Positions 54,432 through 63,963 of a stretch of 64,000 nt of DNA are shown here, piece by piece. The DNA comes from Bacillota bacterium (GTDB taxonomy: Bacteria > Bacillota > Clostridia > Peptostreptococcales > Anaerovoracaceae), in assembly GCA_017405645.1 (NCBI GenBank), contig JAFQZZ010000005.1, forward strand, positions 44,244-108,243. The letters are read 5' to 3'. Both the position numbers and the translations under genes were made by a program. A model generated the notes under the pieces. The model worked only from the letters and a program-made list of their open reading frames with translations. It was not told the origin of the DNA and did not search any database. The first letter of the stretch is position 1, and the number at the start of each line of letters is the position of its first letter.

Positions 54432-56621
54432 TTAATAATTAAAGCTCTTTAAAATGATTTCAAGTATTTGTTTTGACGTGGTGCCGTCCCCGTAGGGATT
54501 CCTCGCCCGGGCCATTTCCTCATAGGCTTCCGGGTTGTCCAGCAGTTCGCAGGCCATGTCGAAAATCTGCTGCTGCTCCACGCCGGCCAGCTTCGCCGTA
54601 CCCGCCGCCACGGCCTCCGGCCGTTCGGTCTCTTTGCGGACCACCAGCACCGGTTTGCCCAGGGCCGGGGCTTCTTCCTGCATCCCGCCGGAATCCGTCA
54701 GGATGAAGTAGGATCTGGCCATCAGGTTCACGAAGGGCTGGTACTGCAGCGGTTCGATCAGATGGACCCGGTCCACCCCTTCCAGGATCTCGCCGGCGGT
54801 CAGACGGACCGCGGGGTTCAGGTGGACGGGGTAAACGATCTCCACGTCGTCGTATTTCAGGGCGATGTCCCGGATGGCGCTGAAAATGTGCACCATGTTC
54901 TCGCCCAGGTTCTCCCTCCGGTGGCAGGTCACGGTGATGACCCGGCGATTCTCAAAATCGATGCCGCGAAGGGTCTCGTCTTCGAATTCATAGGGTTTGC
55001 CGGCCACTTCCAGCAGCGCGTCGATAACAGTGTTGCCCACTACGAAGATGTTTTCCTCCGGAATTCCTTCCCGCAGGAGGTTCTCCCGGTTCACTTCCGT
55101 CGGCGCGAAATGGAAATCCGCCAGATGCCCCGTCAGGACCCGGTTGGTCTCTTCCGGGTACGGGGAATATTTGTCGTAAGTCCTCAGCCCCGCTTCCACG
55201 TGGCCGATCTTTACTTTATGATAGAAAGCCGACAGAGCCGCCACGAAGGTGGTGGAGGTGTCCCCGTGGACCAGAAGCACGTCCGGCTTCTCCGCTTCCA
55301 CGATGGGGTCCAGTCCGCCGATCACGTTGGCGGTGATCATGCTCAGGGTCTGGCTCGGCTTCATGATATTCAGATCGTATTTGGGTGTCAATTCAAAGAG
55401 GGACAGCACCTGGTCCAGCATTTCCCGGTGCTGGGCCGTGACGCAGAGGATGGAATCGATCCGCTCGTCCTCCTCCATGGCCTTGACCAGGGGCGCCATT
55501 TTGATGGCTTCCGGACGGGTGCCGAACACGGACATGACCCGGATCTTGCCGGGTTCCTTTTCCCGGGCCGCTATCGCCGCCTTGGCTGCCTCCGATTTCG
55601 CCACTTCCCCGGCGCTCTTGCTGGAGCTGGCGATAACGTAGATGAAGGCTGCCGCGATCAGCAGCATGACAAAGGTCGCGATGTAATTCCGCTGCCCCAG
55701 CTGGATCGCGCAGATCCCCAGGATGCCGCTGATGGCATACAGCAGGATCACGGTCCGCTTCTGTCCCATGCCCCAGGCCATGATGCGGTGGTGGAGATGG
55801 CCTTTGTCCGCCTCCATGATGGGACGGTTGGCCTTCTTCCGCCGGATAATGGCAAAGAGGGTGTCGAAGATTGGGATCCCAAGAGCAATGAGGGGGATCA
55901 GCAGGATGATGATGGTGGTGCTCTTCATGGTCTCCAGGGAAATGCTGGCGATCATGAAGCCCAGGAACTGGGAGCCGGCGTCTCCCATGAAGATTTTCGC
56001 CGGATTGAAGTTATAGGGAAGGAAGCCCATGGCGCCGCCGGCCACCGCCAGCATCAGCAGGGCGGTTTCCGGATGATTCGTCATAATCGCCGAATAGGCA
56101 ACGCAAAGAGAGGCAATCAGGGTGATCCCTGCCGCCAGTCCGTCCAGACCGTCGATGAGATTGATGGTGTTGGTGAAGCCCACGACCCAGAGCACTGTCA
56201 GGATGCACATCAGCACCGGCGACAGGTAAATGTAACTGGACTGGTCGTGGAAAGGAATATGGATGTAGGCGATCTTCGTCCCGGTGGCAAAAATGATCAG
56301 GCCGGAGACGATCTGACACAGGAGTTTCACCTTCGCCGACATGTTTTTCAGGTCATCGTACAGACCGATCAGGTAGATGAAGGTCCCGCCGAGAACGATC
56401 CCGATGACTTTCATCGTATGAGGCGCCGTGATCAGGATCGCCGACACGGTTCCCAAATAGATCGCCAAGCCGCCGAACCGGGGGATCGGACGGCTGTGCA
56501 TCCGCCGCTCATCCTTGGGGATGTCGACGGCGCCGATCTTGGGAGCCAGTTTGATGCAAACCGGGGTCATCAGCCAGGATACCAGAAAGGCAATGCCCAG
56601 CACCATGATCATACTTCGCAT
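54432..56621 (-). CDS. Fusion of TagO/WecA-type transferase and UDP-GlcNAc 2-epimerase (MnaA/WecB)
   Basis: The 729-residue chain joins two enzymes. Residues 1-335 are a polyprenyl-phosphate GlcNAc-1-phosphate transferase with about ten helices, the DD pair (89-90), NTINLIDGLDGLAAG (151-165), FMGDAGSQ and the HLHHR motif (275-279). After a short Lys/Ala/Glu linker (335-358), residues 360-729 are a UDP-GlcNAc 2-epimerase with VFGTRPEAIKMAPL, HVEAGLRT and DSGGMQEEAPALGKP. Together they supply lipid-linked GlcNAc and UDP-ManNAc for wall polysaccharide. The frame is open throughout. It overlaps the deaminase gene by 13 bases. Confidence 0.93.
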   Translation of the reverse strand: MRSMIMVLGIAFLVSWLMTPVCIKLAPKIGAVDIPKDERRMHSRPIPRFGGLAIYLGTVSAILITAPHTMKVIGIVLGGTFIYLIGLYDDLKNMSAKVKLLCQIVSGLIIFATGTKIAYIHIPFHDQSSYIYLSPVLMCILTVLWVVGFTNTINLIDGLDGLAAGITLIASLCVAYSAIMTNHPETALLMLAVAGGAMGFLPYNFNPAKIFMGDAGSQFLGFMIASISLETMKSTTIIILLIPLIALGIPIFDTLFAIIRRKKANRPIMEADKGHLHHRIMAWGMGQKRTVILLYAISGILGICAIQLGQRNYIATFVMLLIAAAFIYVIASSSKSAGEVAKSEAAKAAIAAREKEPGKIRVMSVFGTRPEAIKMAPLVKAMEEDERIDSILCVTAQHREMLDQVLSLFELTPKYDLNIMKPSQTLSMITANVIGGLDPIVEAEKPDVLLVHGDTSTTFVAALSAFYHKVKIGHVEAGLRTYDKYSPYPEETNRVLTGHLADFHFAPTEVNRENLLREGIPEENIFVVGNTVIDALLEVAGKPYEFEDETLRGIDFENRRVITVTCHRRENLGENMVHIFSAIRDIALKYDDVEIVYPVHLNPAVRLTAGEILEGVDRVHLIEPLQYQPFVNLMARSYFILTDSGGMQEEAPALGKPVLVVRKETERPEAVAAGTAKLAGVEQQQIFDMACELLDNPEAYEEMARARNPYGDGTTSKQILEIILKSFNY

Positions 56622-57046
56622 ATCTCAATGTTCCCTTCTTTCAGAATCTTCTCCGCCAATGGATCCGGATACGGCCCGCTGAAAACGACGCGGGTGATGC
56701 CGGCATTCACGATCATCTTGGCGCAGATGGCGCAGGGCTGGCAGGTGCAGTACAGGGTCGCCCCTTCGATGGGGGTGCCGTACTTCGCCGCCTGAACGAT
56801 GGCGTTCTGTTCCGCATGGATCGCCACGCAGAGTTCGTGGCGTTCGCCGGACTTGACGCCCAGCTGCTGTCTTAAACAACCGACGTCCTCACAGTGGGGC
56901 GCGCCGCTGGCGGCGCCGTTGTATCCTGTGGAAATGACCCGGTGGTCTTTTACTATGATCGCCCCGACCTGCCTGCGGATGCAGGTGGAACGGCTTTTCA
57001 CTACATTGGCTACTTCCATGAAGTAGTGGTCCCAATCCGGTCTCAT
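56609..57046 (-). CDS. dCMP deaminase (ComEB family)
   Basis: The 145-residue zinc enzyme has the catalytic HAEQNAI and the CQPCAIC zinc cysteines, plus GYNGAASGAPHC for substrate. dCMP deaminase supplies dUMP for thymidylate. The upstream neighbour gene and truA run in the same direction. It is a normal-length family member. Confidence 0.9.
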   Translation of the reverse strand: MRPDWDHYFMEVANVVKSRSTCIRRQVGAIIVKDHRVISTGYNGAASGAPHCEDVGCLRQQLGVKSGERHELCVAIHAEQNAIVQAAKYGTPIEGATLYCTCQPCAICAKMIVNAGITRVVFSGPYPDPLAEKILKEGNIEICEV

Positions 57047-57073
57047 GATTTTCTCCCTTTTCAGGGCTGTGGA

Positions 57074-57829
57074 TCAGCCCTTTTCCGATAACTGCTTAAA
57101 GATTATTTTACCCCCAAACACGGGGTCCTTGCAATACAATTCCGTATCTATTTTTAAATCTTCCGATATTTTCGCGTACTTGCCGAAGGGGATGACTTTC
57201 CGGTCCGGATTCTGGCTACGGAACTCCTCCAGCCAGGCCTTCGCCTGCAGGAACGTGTCCGGCTCGATCTCGAGGAAAACAAACTCCTCTTCGGGACTCC
57301 CCGCCTCGCCCCTCCGGGGAGAGGTGTCTCCGCCGAAGGCGGTGACGGAGAGGGGTGGGTTTACTCTTTCCCCTGCTCTGAACCCGCAGCACTCCAGGGA
57401 CGCCTTCAGCAGCTTCGTCTCCCAGGAATCCTTCTCCCGGAAGGAAACCACCGCGGCGCCGGGCCGAAGCACTTTTTCAAAGTCCTTCATTTCCCGCTTC
57501 AGCACACCGATGGCCACGGATGCCGCCTCCAGCGACTTCACCGCATGGGCCTTGTTCACGATGGCTTTTTCGTATTGCTCCAGGGCTTCCCGGGCCGCCG
57601 GGAAGACGATCTCCTTCCCGATCTCCTCCGGATCCCGTCCCTGCTCGCAGAGGACCTCCGCCGAGATCCGGGCCTTTTCGTACATCCCCAGACGGATGAT
57701 ATTGCCCAGGTCAAAGACGTAGGACTGCATGACCTTTTCTTCCGGGTTGGTGCAGTCGGAGCACAGGGTGCCGATCTTCACCGGCCCCGGGTCCTCCCGG
57801 ACCGGTATCCTGTTTTTCCCGTTATCCAT
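57074..57829 (-). CDS. Protein of 251 residues, unknown function, with in-frame repeat insertion
   Basis: A soluble protein rich in Glu and Lys with a helical middle (about 40-120). It resembles no family I can name. Residues 157-179 (NPPLSVTAFGGDTSPRRGE and after) are encoded by a palindromic repeat that has inserted without breaking the frame. The start overlaps the truA end by 8 bases and has AAGGAAG before it, so translation is coupled to truA. Confidence 0.7.
   Translation of the reverse strand: MDNGKNRIPVREDPGPVKIGTLCSDCTNPEEKVMQSYVFDLGNIIRLGMYEKARISAEVLCEQGRDPEEIGKEIVFPAAREALEQYEKAIVNKAHAVKSLEAASVAIGVLKREMKDFEKVLRPGAAVVSFREKDSWETKLLKASLECCGFRAGERVNPPLSVTAFGGDTSPRRGEAGSPEEEFVFLEIEPDTFLQAKAWLEEFRSQNPDRKVIPFGKYAKISEDLKIDTELYCKDPVFGGKIIFKQLSEKG
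57303..57362. repeat. REP/MITE-like palindromic repeat inside a coding sequence
   Basis: About 60 bases with CCCCTCC and GGAGAGGGG ends around a CCGCC-GAA-GGCGG core (57330-57342). Repeats of this type, with the translated peptide PPLSVTAFGGDTSPRRGE, occur widely between genes in Clostridia; only one copy is in this window, so the family assignment is from memory. Confidence 0.6.
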
Positions 57830-58610
57830 GAAGTTCTTCCTTGTCGTAATAGACCTCCGCCAGGTACAGGCCCTGGGGCGGCGCCGTATGGCCCGCCCTG
57901 CTGCGGTCCCCCGATTCCAGGATCTGAGGGATCTCCTCCGGATCGATCCGCCCGAGGCCCGCTTCCACCAGGGTGCCGGTCATGATCCGGACCATGTTGT
58001 ACAGGAAGCTGTCCCCCGTCACGGAAAGGGTGATTTCCCGGCAGCCTTCCCCCAGTTCCGGCCGGTCCGCCCATTCCACTTCGTAGGAATAAATGGTCCG
58101 CACCGTGGACTCCTGGGGCGTGCTGCCCTGGGCCATAAAGGCCTTGAAGTCGTGGGTCCCCGCCAGTTTCCCGGCGGCTTCCCGCATCTTTTCCGGATTC
58201 AGGGGCCGGTCATAGAAATAGTAATAGTTGCGGCGGAACACATCCTTGGGAGAACCGTTCAGGATCCGGTAAATGTACTTCTTCCCCACGGCCCGGTACC
58301 GGGCGTGGAAATCCGCCGGACACTCCTTCGCTTCCACGATCTTGACGTCCGGCGCCAGAAGGTTATTCATGACGTAAGCCAGCCTTTCCGGCGGCAGCCC
58401 CTTCAGGTCCGCCAGGAAGGAAGCCCGCTGCCCCAGGGCATGGACCCCCGCATCCGTCCGGCTGGTACCGTCCACCTTAACCTCCGTCCCGCAGAGTACC
58501 TTCAGCACCCGCTGGATCTCTCCCTGGACGGTCCGCGCCTCCGGCTGGATCTGCCAGCCGAAGAAATCCGTCCCGTCGTATTCGATGGTCAGTAAGATGT
58601 TTCGTATCAT
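57822..58610 (-). CDS. truA: tRNA pseudouridine(38-40) synthase
   Basis: TruA makes pseudouridine in the anticodon arm. The 262-residue protein has the catalytic aspartate in GTSRTDAGVHALGQ, the start MIRNILLTIEYDGTDFFGWQ and the YNMVRIMTGTLVEAGLG C-terminal motif. One base separates it from the glnS stop. Confidence 0.95.
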   Translation of the reverse strand: MIRNILLTIEYDGTDFFGWQIQPEARTVQGEIQRVLKVLCGTEVKVDGTSRTDAGVHALGQRASFLADLKGLPPERLAYVMNNLLAPDVKIVEAKECPADFHARYRAVGKKYIYRILNGSPKDVFRRNYYYFYDRPLNPEKMREAAGKLAGTHDFKAFMAQGSTPQESTVRTIYSYEVEWADRPELGEGCREITLSVTGDSFLYNMVRIMTGTLVEAGLGRIDPEEIPQILESGDRSRAGHTAPPQGLYLAEVYYDKEELHG

Positions 58611-58611
58611 G

Positions 58612-60246
58612 TTATTTTTTCTTCCAGGAACTCTTCAGGTCCACGATCCGCCCGAAGACCGTTTCCTCCGGCGTGCTGAATTTCTCGTCCCGGACGTAGT
58701 ATCCGTGCCGGAAGAACTGCACTGGTTCGCCGGCTTTCAGTTCCGCAACGGAGGGCTCCGCAAAGGCATGGTACACCGTCAGGGATTCGGGATTCAAAAC
58801 GGAATTCCCCTCTTCGTCGTCGATGAACAGGGAGCCGTAGGCGTTGACCGTGACGGGCACCGCCGTTTCCGCATCCACCCAGTGGATGGTCCCCTTCACC
58901 TTCCGGCCGGTGTTGGTGCCGCCGCCGGCGGTCTCCGGGTCGTAGGTGCAGATCAGTTCGGTCACTTCGCCGTTTTCATCCTTGACGACATCCTCGCAGG
59001 TGAGGAAGTAGGCGCCCTTGAACCGGACTTCGTTGCCGGGGAACAGACGGAAATAGCCCTTCACCGGCACTTCCATAAAGTCGGAGCGGTCCACGTACAG
59101 GTTCCGGGAGAAGGGCACCTTGCGGACGCCGTCCTCTTCGTTCTTGCTGTTTTCCACTTCGATGTATTCGGTCTGACCCTCCGGGTAGTTCCGGACCGTG
59201 ACTTTCAGCGGGTCCATGACCACCATCTTGGACAGGGTCTTGTTTTTCAGATCTTCCCGGACGCAGTATTCCAGCAGTTCGGTGTCCACCGTGCTGTTGG
59301 CCTTCGCCACGCCGATGCGCTCGCAGAAATCCCGCACCGCTTCCGGGGTGTAGCCCCTGCGGCGGATGCCGGCGATGGTGGGCATTCTCGGGTCGTCCCA
59401 GCCGGACACGTCCCCGTTGTCCACCAGGGCCTTCAGGTAGCGCTTGCTCATCACCGTATGGGTCAGGTTCAGCCGCGCGAATTCGATTTGCTTCGGCGGA
59501 TTCTCCCATTCGGTCTCCCGGATGACCCAGTCGTACAGGGGCCGGTGGTCTTCGAATTCCAGGGTGCAGATGGAATGGGTGATGCCCTCGATGGCATCTT
59601 CCAGCGGATGGGCGAAATCGTACATCGGGTAAATGCACCACTTGTCTCCCGTCATGTGGTGGGAGGCATGGGCGATTCGGTACAGGGCCGGGTCTCTCAT
59701 ATTGATATTCGGGGAAGCCATGTCGATCTTCGCCCGCAGGATCTTCGCCCCGTCGGGGAATTCCCCGTTCTTCATCCGCTCAAACAGATCCAGATTCTCC
59801 TCGATGCTGCGGTTCCGGTAAGGACTCTCCTTCCCCGGTTCCGTCAGGGTGCCCCGGTATTCCCGGATCTGGTCCGCCGTCAGGTCGCAGACATAGGCCT
59901 TTCCTTTCTTGATCAGCTTCACGGCGCAGTCGTACATGATGTCGAAATAGGAAGAAGCGTAGAGCAGCTTGTCCCATTCAAACCCCAGCCACCGGACGTC
60001 TTCCTCGATGGATTCCACGTACTCCGTGTCCTCCTTCACCGGGTTGGTGTCGTCAAACCGCAGATTGCACTTTCCGTTATACTTTAAAGCCGTCCCGAAG
60101 TTCAGGCAGATGGATTTGGCGTGCCCGATATGCAGGTAGCCGTTGGGTTCCGGCGGGAACCGGGTCACGACCTTGTCGTTCACACCCTCCGCCAGGTCCT
60201 TATCTATGATATTATGGATAAAATTTGTGAATTCCTGTTCAGCCAT
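58612..60246 (-). CDS. glnS: Glutaminyl-tRNA synthetase
   Basis: The 544-residue class I enzyme has the HIGH motif in [15 protein letters not shown] and the KMSKS variant VMSKRYL, followed by two anticodon-binding beta-barrels. Many Bacillota lack GlnRS and use Glu-tRNA(Gln) amidation instead, so its presence is of note. AGGAGG precedes the ATG. truA and the next gene follow in the same direction. Confidence 0.94.
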   Translation of the reverse strand: MAEQEFTNFIHNIIDKDLAEGVNDKVVTRFPPEPNGYLHIGHAKSICLNFGTALKYNGKCNLRFDDTNPVKEDTEYVESIEEDVRWLGFEWDKLLYASSYFDIMYDCAVKLIKKGKAYVCDLTADQIREYRGTLTEPGKESPYRNRSIEENLDLFERMKNGEFPDGAKILRAKIDMASPNINMRDPALYRIAHASHHMTGDKWCIYPMYDFAHPLEDAIEGITHSICTLEFEDHRPLYDWVIRETEWENPPKQIEFARLNLTHTVMSKRYLKALVDNGDVSGWDDPRMPTIAGIRRRGYTPEAVRDFCERIGVAKANSTVDTELLEYCVREDLKNKTLSKMVVMDPLKVTVRNYPEGQTEYIEVENSKNEEDGVRKVPFSRNLYVDRSDFMEVPVKGYFRLFPGNEVRFKGAYFLTCEDVVKDENGEVTELICTYDPETAGGGTNTGRKVKGTIHWVDAETAVPVTVNAYGSLFIDDEEGNSVLNPESLTVYHAFAEPSVAELKAGEPVQFFRHGYYVRDEKFSTPEETVFGRIVDLKSSWKKK

Positions 60247-60468
60247 CGGAAAACCTCCTAAAATAATAATACTATATTATACCATACTATCCCCGGATTA
60301 GAAATAGTCTGCGTAAAGAAGATGACCGTAAAATGTCCGTTAATTCTTCATCTTTTTTTGATTCAGAAGAAATTTTTGTGTCTAATTTGCCGTTTTTGCA
60401 AAAATTTTTCCCACAAAACGACGAAAATATGTTATACTTCAAGCAAGTGTAATGCAGGAGGTGACAAA

Positions 60469-60921
60469 ATGGACGTTACAGATGTAAAGATTCTGGAATT
60501 ACTGCAGGAAAATTCGCGGATTTCCATTTCGGAGATCAGCAAAAAAGTAAACATGTCCCTCTCCGCCGTCAGCGAACGGCTGAAAAAACTGGAGAGCACC
60601 GACATCATCGAAAAATACACGGTGATCCTCAACCCTAAGTATCTGGGCAAGGAACTGTCCGTGCTGATGCACCTTTGTTTTGAAAATTCACAGGAACCGG
60701 ACGAATTTGTACATTTTCTGGAGACGGAGCCGGAGATCCTGGAGTGCCACTCCATCACCGGCGATTACGACCTCTCCCTGAAGATCGTGACAAGGAACAC
60801 GCTCACGCTGGAGGCCCTGATGAACCGGATCAAGGCATGCCCCGGCATCACGAAGACCTCCACCAATATTATTCTATCCAGTCTGAAGAACAACTGCTCC
60901 GTTGCGCCTCATGCAGACTGA
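60469..60921 (+). CDS. Lrp/AsnC family transcriptional regulator
   Basis: The 150-residue protein has an N-terminal winged helix (ILELLQENSRISISEISKKV and MSLSAVSERLKKLE) and a C-terminal RAM effector domain with the GDYDLSLKIV ligand loop. Such regulators respond to amino acids. ATG 60469 follows AGGAGGTGAC. A TATACT box lies upstream near 60432 without a clear -35. The next gene, an SLH protein, begins 64 bases later. Confidence 0.9.
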   Translation: MDVTDVKILELLQENSRISISEISKKVNMSLSAVSERLKKLESTDIIEKYTVILNPKYLGKELSVLMHLCFENSQEPDEFVHFLETEPEILECHSITGDYDLSLKIVTRNTLTLEALMNRIKACPGITKTSTNIILSSLKNNCSVAPHAD

Positions 60922-60985
60922 ACAGGAAACCGCGTCCCGGCCCTTGGCCGGGAATTTTTTTCACAAAATTGAAAGGAGTGATCCC

Positions 60986-62527
60986 ATGAAACCGAAAATG
61001 AAACTGATTCCGGTATTGCTGCTGGCTTTCCTTTTGGTGGTCAGCCTGATCCCTCCGGTGGGCATTACTGCCCAGGCGGAGGATGCGGAACCGGGAGTCT
61101 GCTATTTGAAAGTCTTTACGGATCCCAGCGATACGGAACCCTACGGATATCAGACCGTGGAAATAGGGTCCGCGCCTGTTCAGCCGGAAGATCCAAACCT
61201 GGAACAGGAAGGGAAAACTTTGATAGGCTGGTATAAGGACCGGGCCCTGACTGTCCCCTTTGACTTTTCCTCACCCCTGTATGTGGACACCGATATTTTC
61301 GCACGATATGAGAACAGCGAAAACGTGGTGGGCGTCAATTTCTTCATGGGACCCGACGAGGACTATCCCTTTGCCGATCAGATGCTTCTCAAAGGCGAAC
61401 TGGTCCAGCAGCCCGCGGATCCTTCCAACGGGGATCTGGTCTTCGCCGGATGGTATTCCGACCGGGAACTGAAGAACAAATATGATTTCTCGACCCCCGT
61501 TCAGGATTATCTCTACCTGTTTGCGCGCTTCGTCAATGAAGAAGACTGCTACACCGTCTGGATCTATCTAAACGCCGACGATGAGGATCCGCTGGTGGGC
61601 TTTGACGTCCCCAAGGGCGACCCCATACCGGCGCGGGAAGACCCCGGCAAGGACGACTATATCTTCACCGGATGGTACACCGACAAGGAACTGACGCAGC
61701 CGGCGGACTTTACCACCCCCCGCAGCGAGGACGTTTCGCTCTATGCCGGCTGGAAGAGCACGAAAGAAGAAGATTGCTACACCGTCTTGTTCTACCTCAA
61801 TGCGGAGGACGAAGATCCGCTGTCCGGCATCGACGTTCCCAAGGGCGACCCCATCCCGAAACCGGAAGACCCCGCCAAAGAGGATTATGAATTCACCGGA
61901 TGGTACACCGACAAGGAACTGACGCAGCCGGCCGACTTCACCATCCCCCGCAGCGAGGACGTGACTCTCTACGGCGGCTGGAAGCTGATCCTCCCGGACA
62001 ATCCCTTCGTGGACGTGAAGAGTGATGACTATTTCTCCGACCCGGTATTATGGGCGCTGAAGAAAAACATCACCAAGGGAACCGACGACACTCATTTCTC
62101 ACCGGAAACCATCTGCACCCGCGGTCAGGTAGTGACCTTCCTGTGGCGGGCGGCAGGCTCCCCGGAACCGGATTCCGCCGTCAATCCCTTTACGGATGTG
62201 AAAGCGGATGACTACTTCTGCAAAGCAGTGCTCTGGGCGGTAAAGGAGGGGATCACCAAAGGAACCTCCGACACCACTTTCGGCCCGGAACAGAGCTGCA
62301 CCCGCGGCCAGGTAGCCGCCTTCCTGTACCGCGCTGAAGGCAGCCCCAAATCCGGCAGCATCGAGAACCCCTTTACCGACGTCACCAGCGGTCAGTATTA
62401 CTATGACGCGGTGTTATGGGCGGTAACGCAGAAAATCACCCAAGGCACCGGCGCCGGCACCTTCAGCCCGGACGCTACCTGCACCCGGGGCCAGATCGTG
62501 ACCTTCCTGTACCGGGATATGAACTGA
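60986..62527 (+). CDS. Secreted SLH protein with InlB-type (Flg_new) repeats
   Basis: The 513-residue protein has a signal peptide (about 1-30), four InlB-B/Flg_new repeats of about 60-70 residues (LIGWYKDRALTVPFDFSSP; VFAGWYSDRELKNKYDFSTP; then two near-identical ones with FTGWYTDKELTQPADFT), and three SLH domains, each ending TRGQV/ITFLYR-like. Repeats 3 and 4 share long identical DNA (about 61665-61700 and 61895-61930), a sign of recent duplication. The start ATG 60986 has AAAGGAG before it. It is a cell-wall-bound protein of unknown partner. Confidence 0.9.
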   Translation: MKPKMKLIPVLLLAFLLVVSLIPPVGITAQAEDAEPGVCYLKVFTDPSDTEPYGYQTVEIGSAPVQPEDPNLEQEGKTLIGWYKDRALTVPFDFSSPLYVDTDIFARYENSENVVGVNFFMGPDEDYPFADQMLLKGELVQQPADPSNGDLVFAGWYSDRELKNKYDFSTPVQDYLYLFARFVNEEDCYTVWIYLNADDEDPLVGFDVPKGDPIPAREDPGKDDYIFTGWYTDKELTQPADFTTPRSEDVSLYAGWKSTKEEDCYTVLFYLNAEDEDPLSGIDVPKGDPIPKPEDPAKEDYEFTGWYTDKELTQPADFTIPRSEDVTLYGGWKLILPDNPFVDVKSDDYFSDPVLWALKKNITKGTDDTHFSPETICTRGQVVTFLWRAAGSPEPDSAVNPFTDVKADDYFCKAVLWAVKEGITKGTSDTTFGPEQSCTRGQVAAFLYRAEGSPKSGSIENPFTDVTSGQYYYDAVLWAVTQKITQGTGAGTFSPDATCTRGQIVTFLYRDMN

Positions 62528-62550
62528 GTTGGAAGCTATGAGCTAACAGA

Positions 62551-62576
62551 AGAGGACCGGCATCTGCCGGTCCTCT
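62551..62576 (+). terminator. Terminator of the SLH/InlB-repeat gene
   Basis: AGAGGACCGGCA pairs with TGCCGGTCCTCT (up to 12 bp), with a short T run. Confidence 0.65.
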
Positions 62577-62586
62577 TTAATTTCTC

Positions 62587-63333
62587 TTATTTCTTCTTTT
62601 TCTGACTATTCTTTTTCTTGTTTTCTTCCATGATCCGGTTGACCTTTTCGCGGTGCTCTTTCTTTCTCTGGGCCCGGATCTCCTCAGCCCGGATCTGGGT
62701 CTTGCTCAGGGGCCTCAGGTCCTGGGTGGTTTCCTTCTTGCCGCTGCTCTTCTTACCGCTGCTCTTTTTGCCACCCTTCTTGGCTTCCTTATACGGATTG
62801 ACCTTCTTTTCCTTGCCGGCCTTCTTGTCCTTATTGTCCTGTTCATCCTGCTGCTTCCGCTGGTCTCTCAAGGTGAAGACGATGACTGCGCCGAACATCA
62901 CGACCATCATGATGGTAGTCACGATGGAGTCCGTCTTCTGGCTGCGGGTGGTGAAGCTGGAGGTATATTCCTTGCCCAGTTCATTGCCGGCTTTGTCCGT
63001 CAGGGCGCCGTCGATGACGATGGTGTAGGTCATGTTCTGTTCCAGGTCTTTTACCAGGACCAGGTTCACCCGGTTCGGCTCGTCTTCCTGCTCCAGCACC
63101 ATAATATCCTGGGCTTTACCGTTAGCATCCACGATCTTGAAGCAGTCTTTATTGGCTTCCACGTCGATCTCGCCGCTGAAGACGATCCGGGCCATCTGAT
63201 TCACGATCTGCAGTCCGGTGTCGTCCGATTTCGGATAAATGCTTTCCACGGTGAGCCCCGCGCCGAATACCATCGGTGCCGACGTCAGGCAAATCAGCAT
63301 TACCGCAAAAATCATTGCAAGTCTCTTTTTCAT
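62587..63333 (-). CDS. Secreted/membrane Big_5 (bacterial Ig-like) protein with lysine-rich tail
   Basis: The 248-residue protein has a signal peptide (MKKRLAMIFAVMLICLTSAP), one Ig-like Big_5 domain (about 25-125, with NMTYTIVIDGALTDKAGNEL), a membrane helix (about 135-155) and a strongly basic Lys-rich cytoplasmic tail of 90 residues. ATG 63333 overlaps the tadA stop by ATGA and has GAGGAAG before it. The basic tail could bind nucleic acid or ribosomes; this is inference. Confidence 0.85.
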   Translation of the reverse strand: MKKRLAMIFAVMLICLTSAPMVFGAGLTVESIYPKSDDTGLQIVNQMARIVFSGEIDVEANKDCFKIVDANGKAQDIMVLEQEDEPNRVNLVLVKDLEQNMTYTIVIDGALTDKAGNELGKEYTSSFTTRSQKTDSIVTTIMMVVMFGAVIVFTLRDQRKQQDEQDNKDKKAGKEKKVNPYKEAKKGGKKSSGKKSSGKKETTQDLRPLSKTQIRAEEIRAQRKKEHREKVNRIMEENKKKNSQKKKK

Positions 63334-63794
63334 TTCTTCTTCCTCGTTTCTCTCAGCTTCGCAAAGAATCTCTGCAGGATCTCCCGGCATTCCTCTTCCA
63401 GCACCCCCGTCTCCATGGGGACCGTATGGTTGAACCGCTCGTCCTGCGGTATATTGATCAGCGAACCGCAGGCGCCTGCCTTCGGGTCCGCCGTTCCGAT
63501 ATACAGTTTTCTGATCCGGGACAACATGATGGCGCCCGCGCACATGGGGCAGGGTTCCACCGTCACGTAGAGCTCACACTGGTGCAGCCGCCATCCGCCC
63601 AGCGTTTCGCTGGCCTGACGGATCGCGATCATTTCCGCATGGGCTGTGGGATCCTTGTCTGTCTCCCGCCGGTTATATCCCCGGCCGACGATTTCCCCGT
63701 CCTTCACCACGACTGCGCCGATGGGCACTTCCTCCAGCGCCAGGGCTTTTTCCGCCTCCTTCAGCGCCTCTCTCATGTAGGTTTCCTGTTCCAT
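63330..63794 (-). CDS. tadA: tRNA-specific adenosine deaminase
   Basis: TadA makes inosine at the wobble position of tRNA-Arg(ACG). The 154-residue enzyme has the catalytic HAEMIAI and zinc site PCPMCAGAI, and the GYNRRETDKDPTAHAE stretch. Normal length. It is translationally coupled to the Big_5 protein gene. Confidence 0.94.
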   Translation of the reverse strand: MEQETYMREALKEAEKALALEEVPIGAVVVKDGEIVGRGYNRRETDKDPTAHAEMIAIRQASETLGGWRLHQCELYVTVEPCPMCAGAIMLSRIRKLYIGTADPKAGACGSLINIPQDERFNHTVPMETGVLEEECREILQRFFAKLRETRKKK

Positions 63795-63837
63795 CTTTCA
63801 TTGTCCTCAATCAAAGATTATAACACGGAATTCACAC

Positions 63838-63866
63838 TTGTACAATACGAAAATCGGTGATAAAAT
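63838..63866 (+). promoter_or_regulatory. Promoter for tRNA-Arg
   Basis: TTGTAC (63838-63843), 17 bases, TAAAAT (63861-63866), 17 bases before the tRNA. Confidence 0.6.
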
Positions 63867-63883
63867 AGACAAGTGCCAGGCAT

Positions 63884-63959
63884 GCCCCAGTAGCTCAGGG
63901 GATAGAGCGTCGGTTTCCTAAACCGTGCGTCGGATGTTCGAATCATCTCTGGGGTGCCA
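63884..63959 (+). tRNA. tRNA-Arg (anticodon CCT)
   Basis: A 76-base cloverleaf with encoded CCA. The acceptor stem is GCCCCAG with CTGGGGT. The loop TTCCTAA holds anticodon CCT, which reads AGG. The T arm has GGATGTTCGAATCATCT. Confidence 0.95.
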
Positions 63960-63963
63960 GCAA

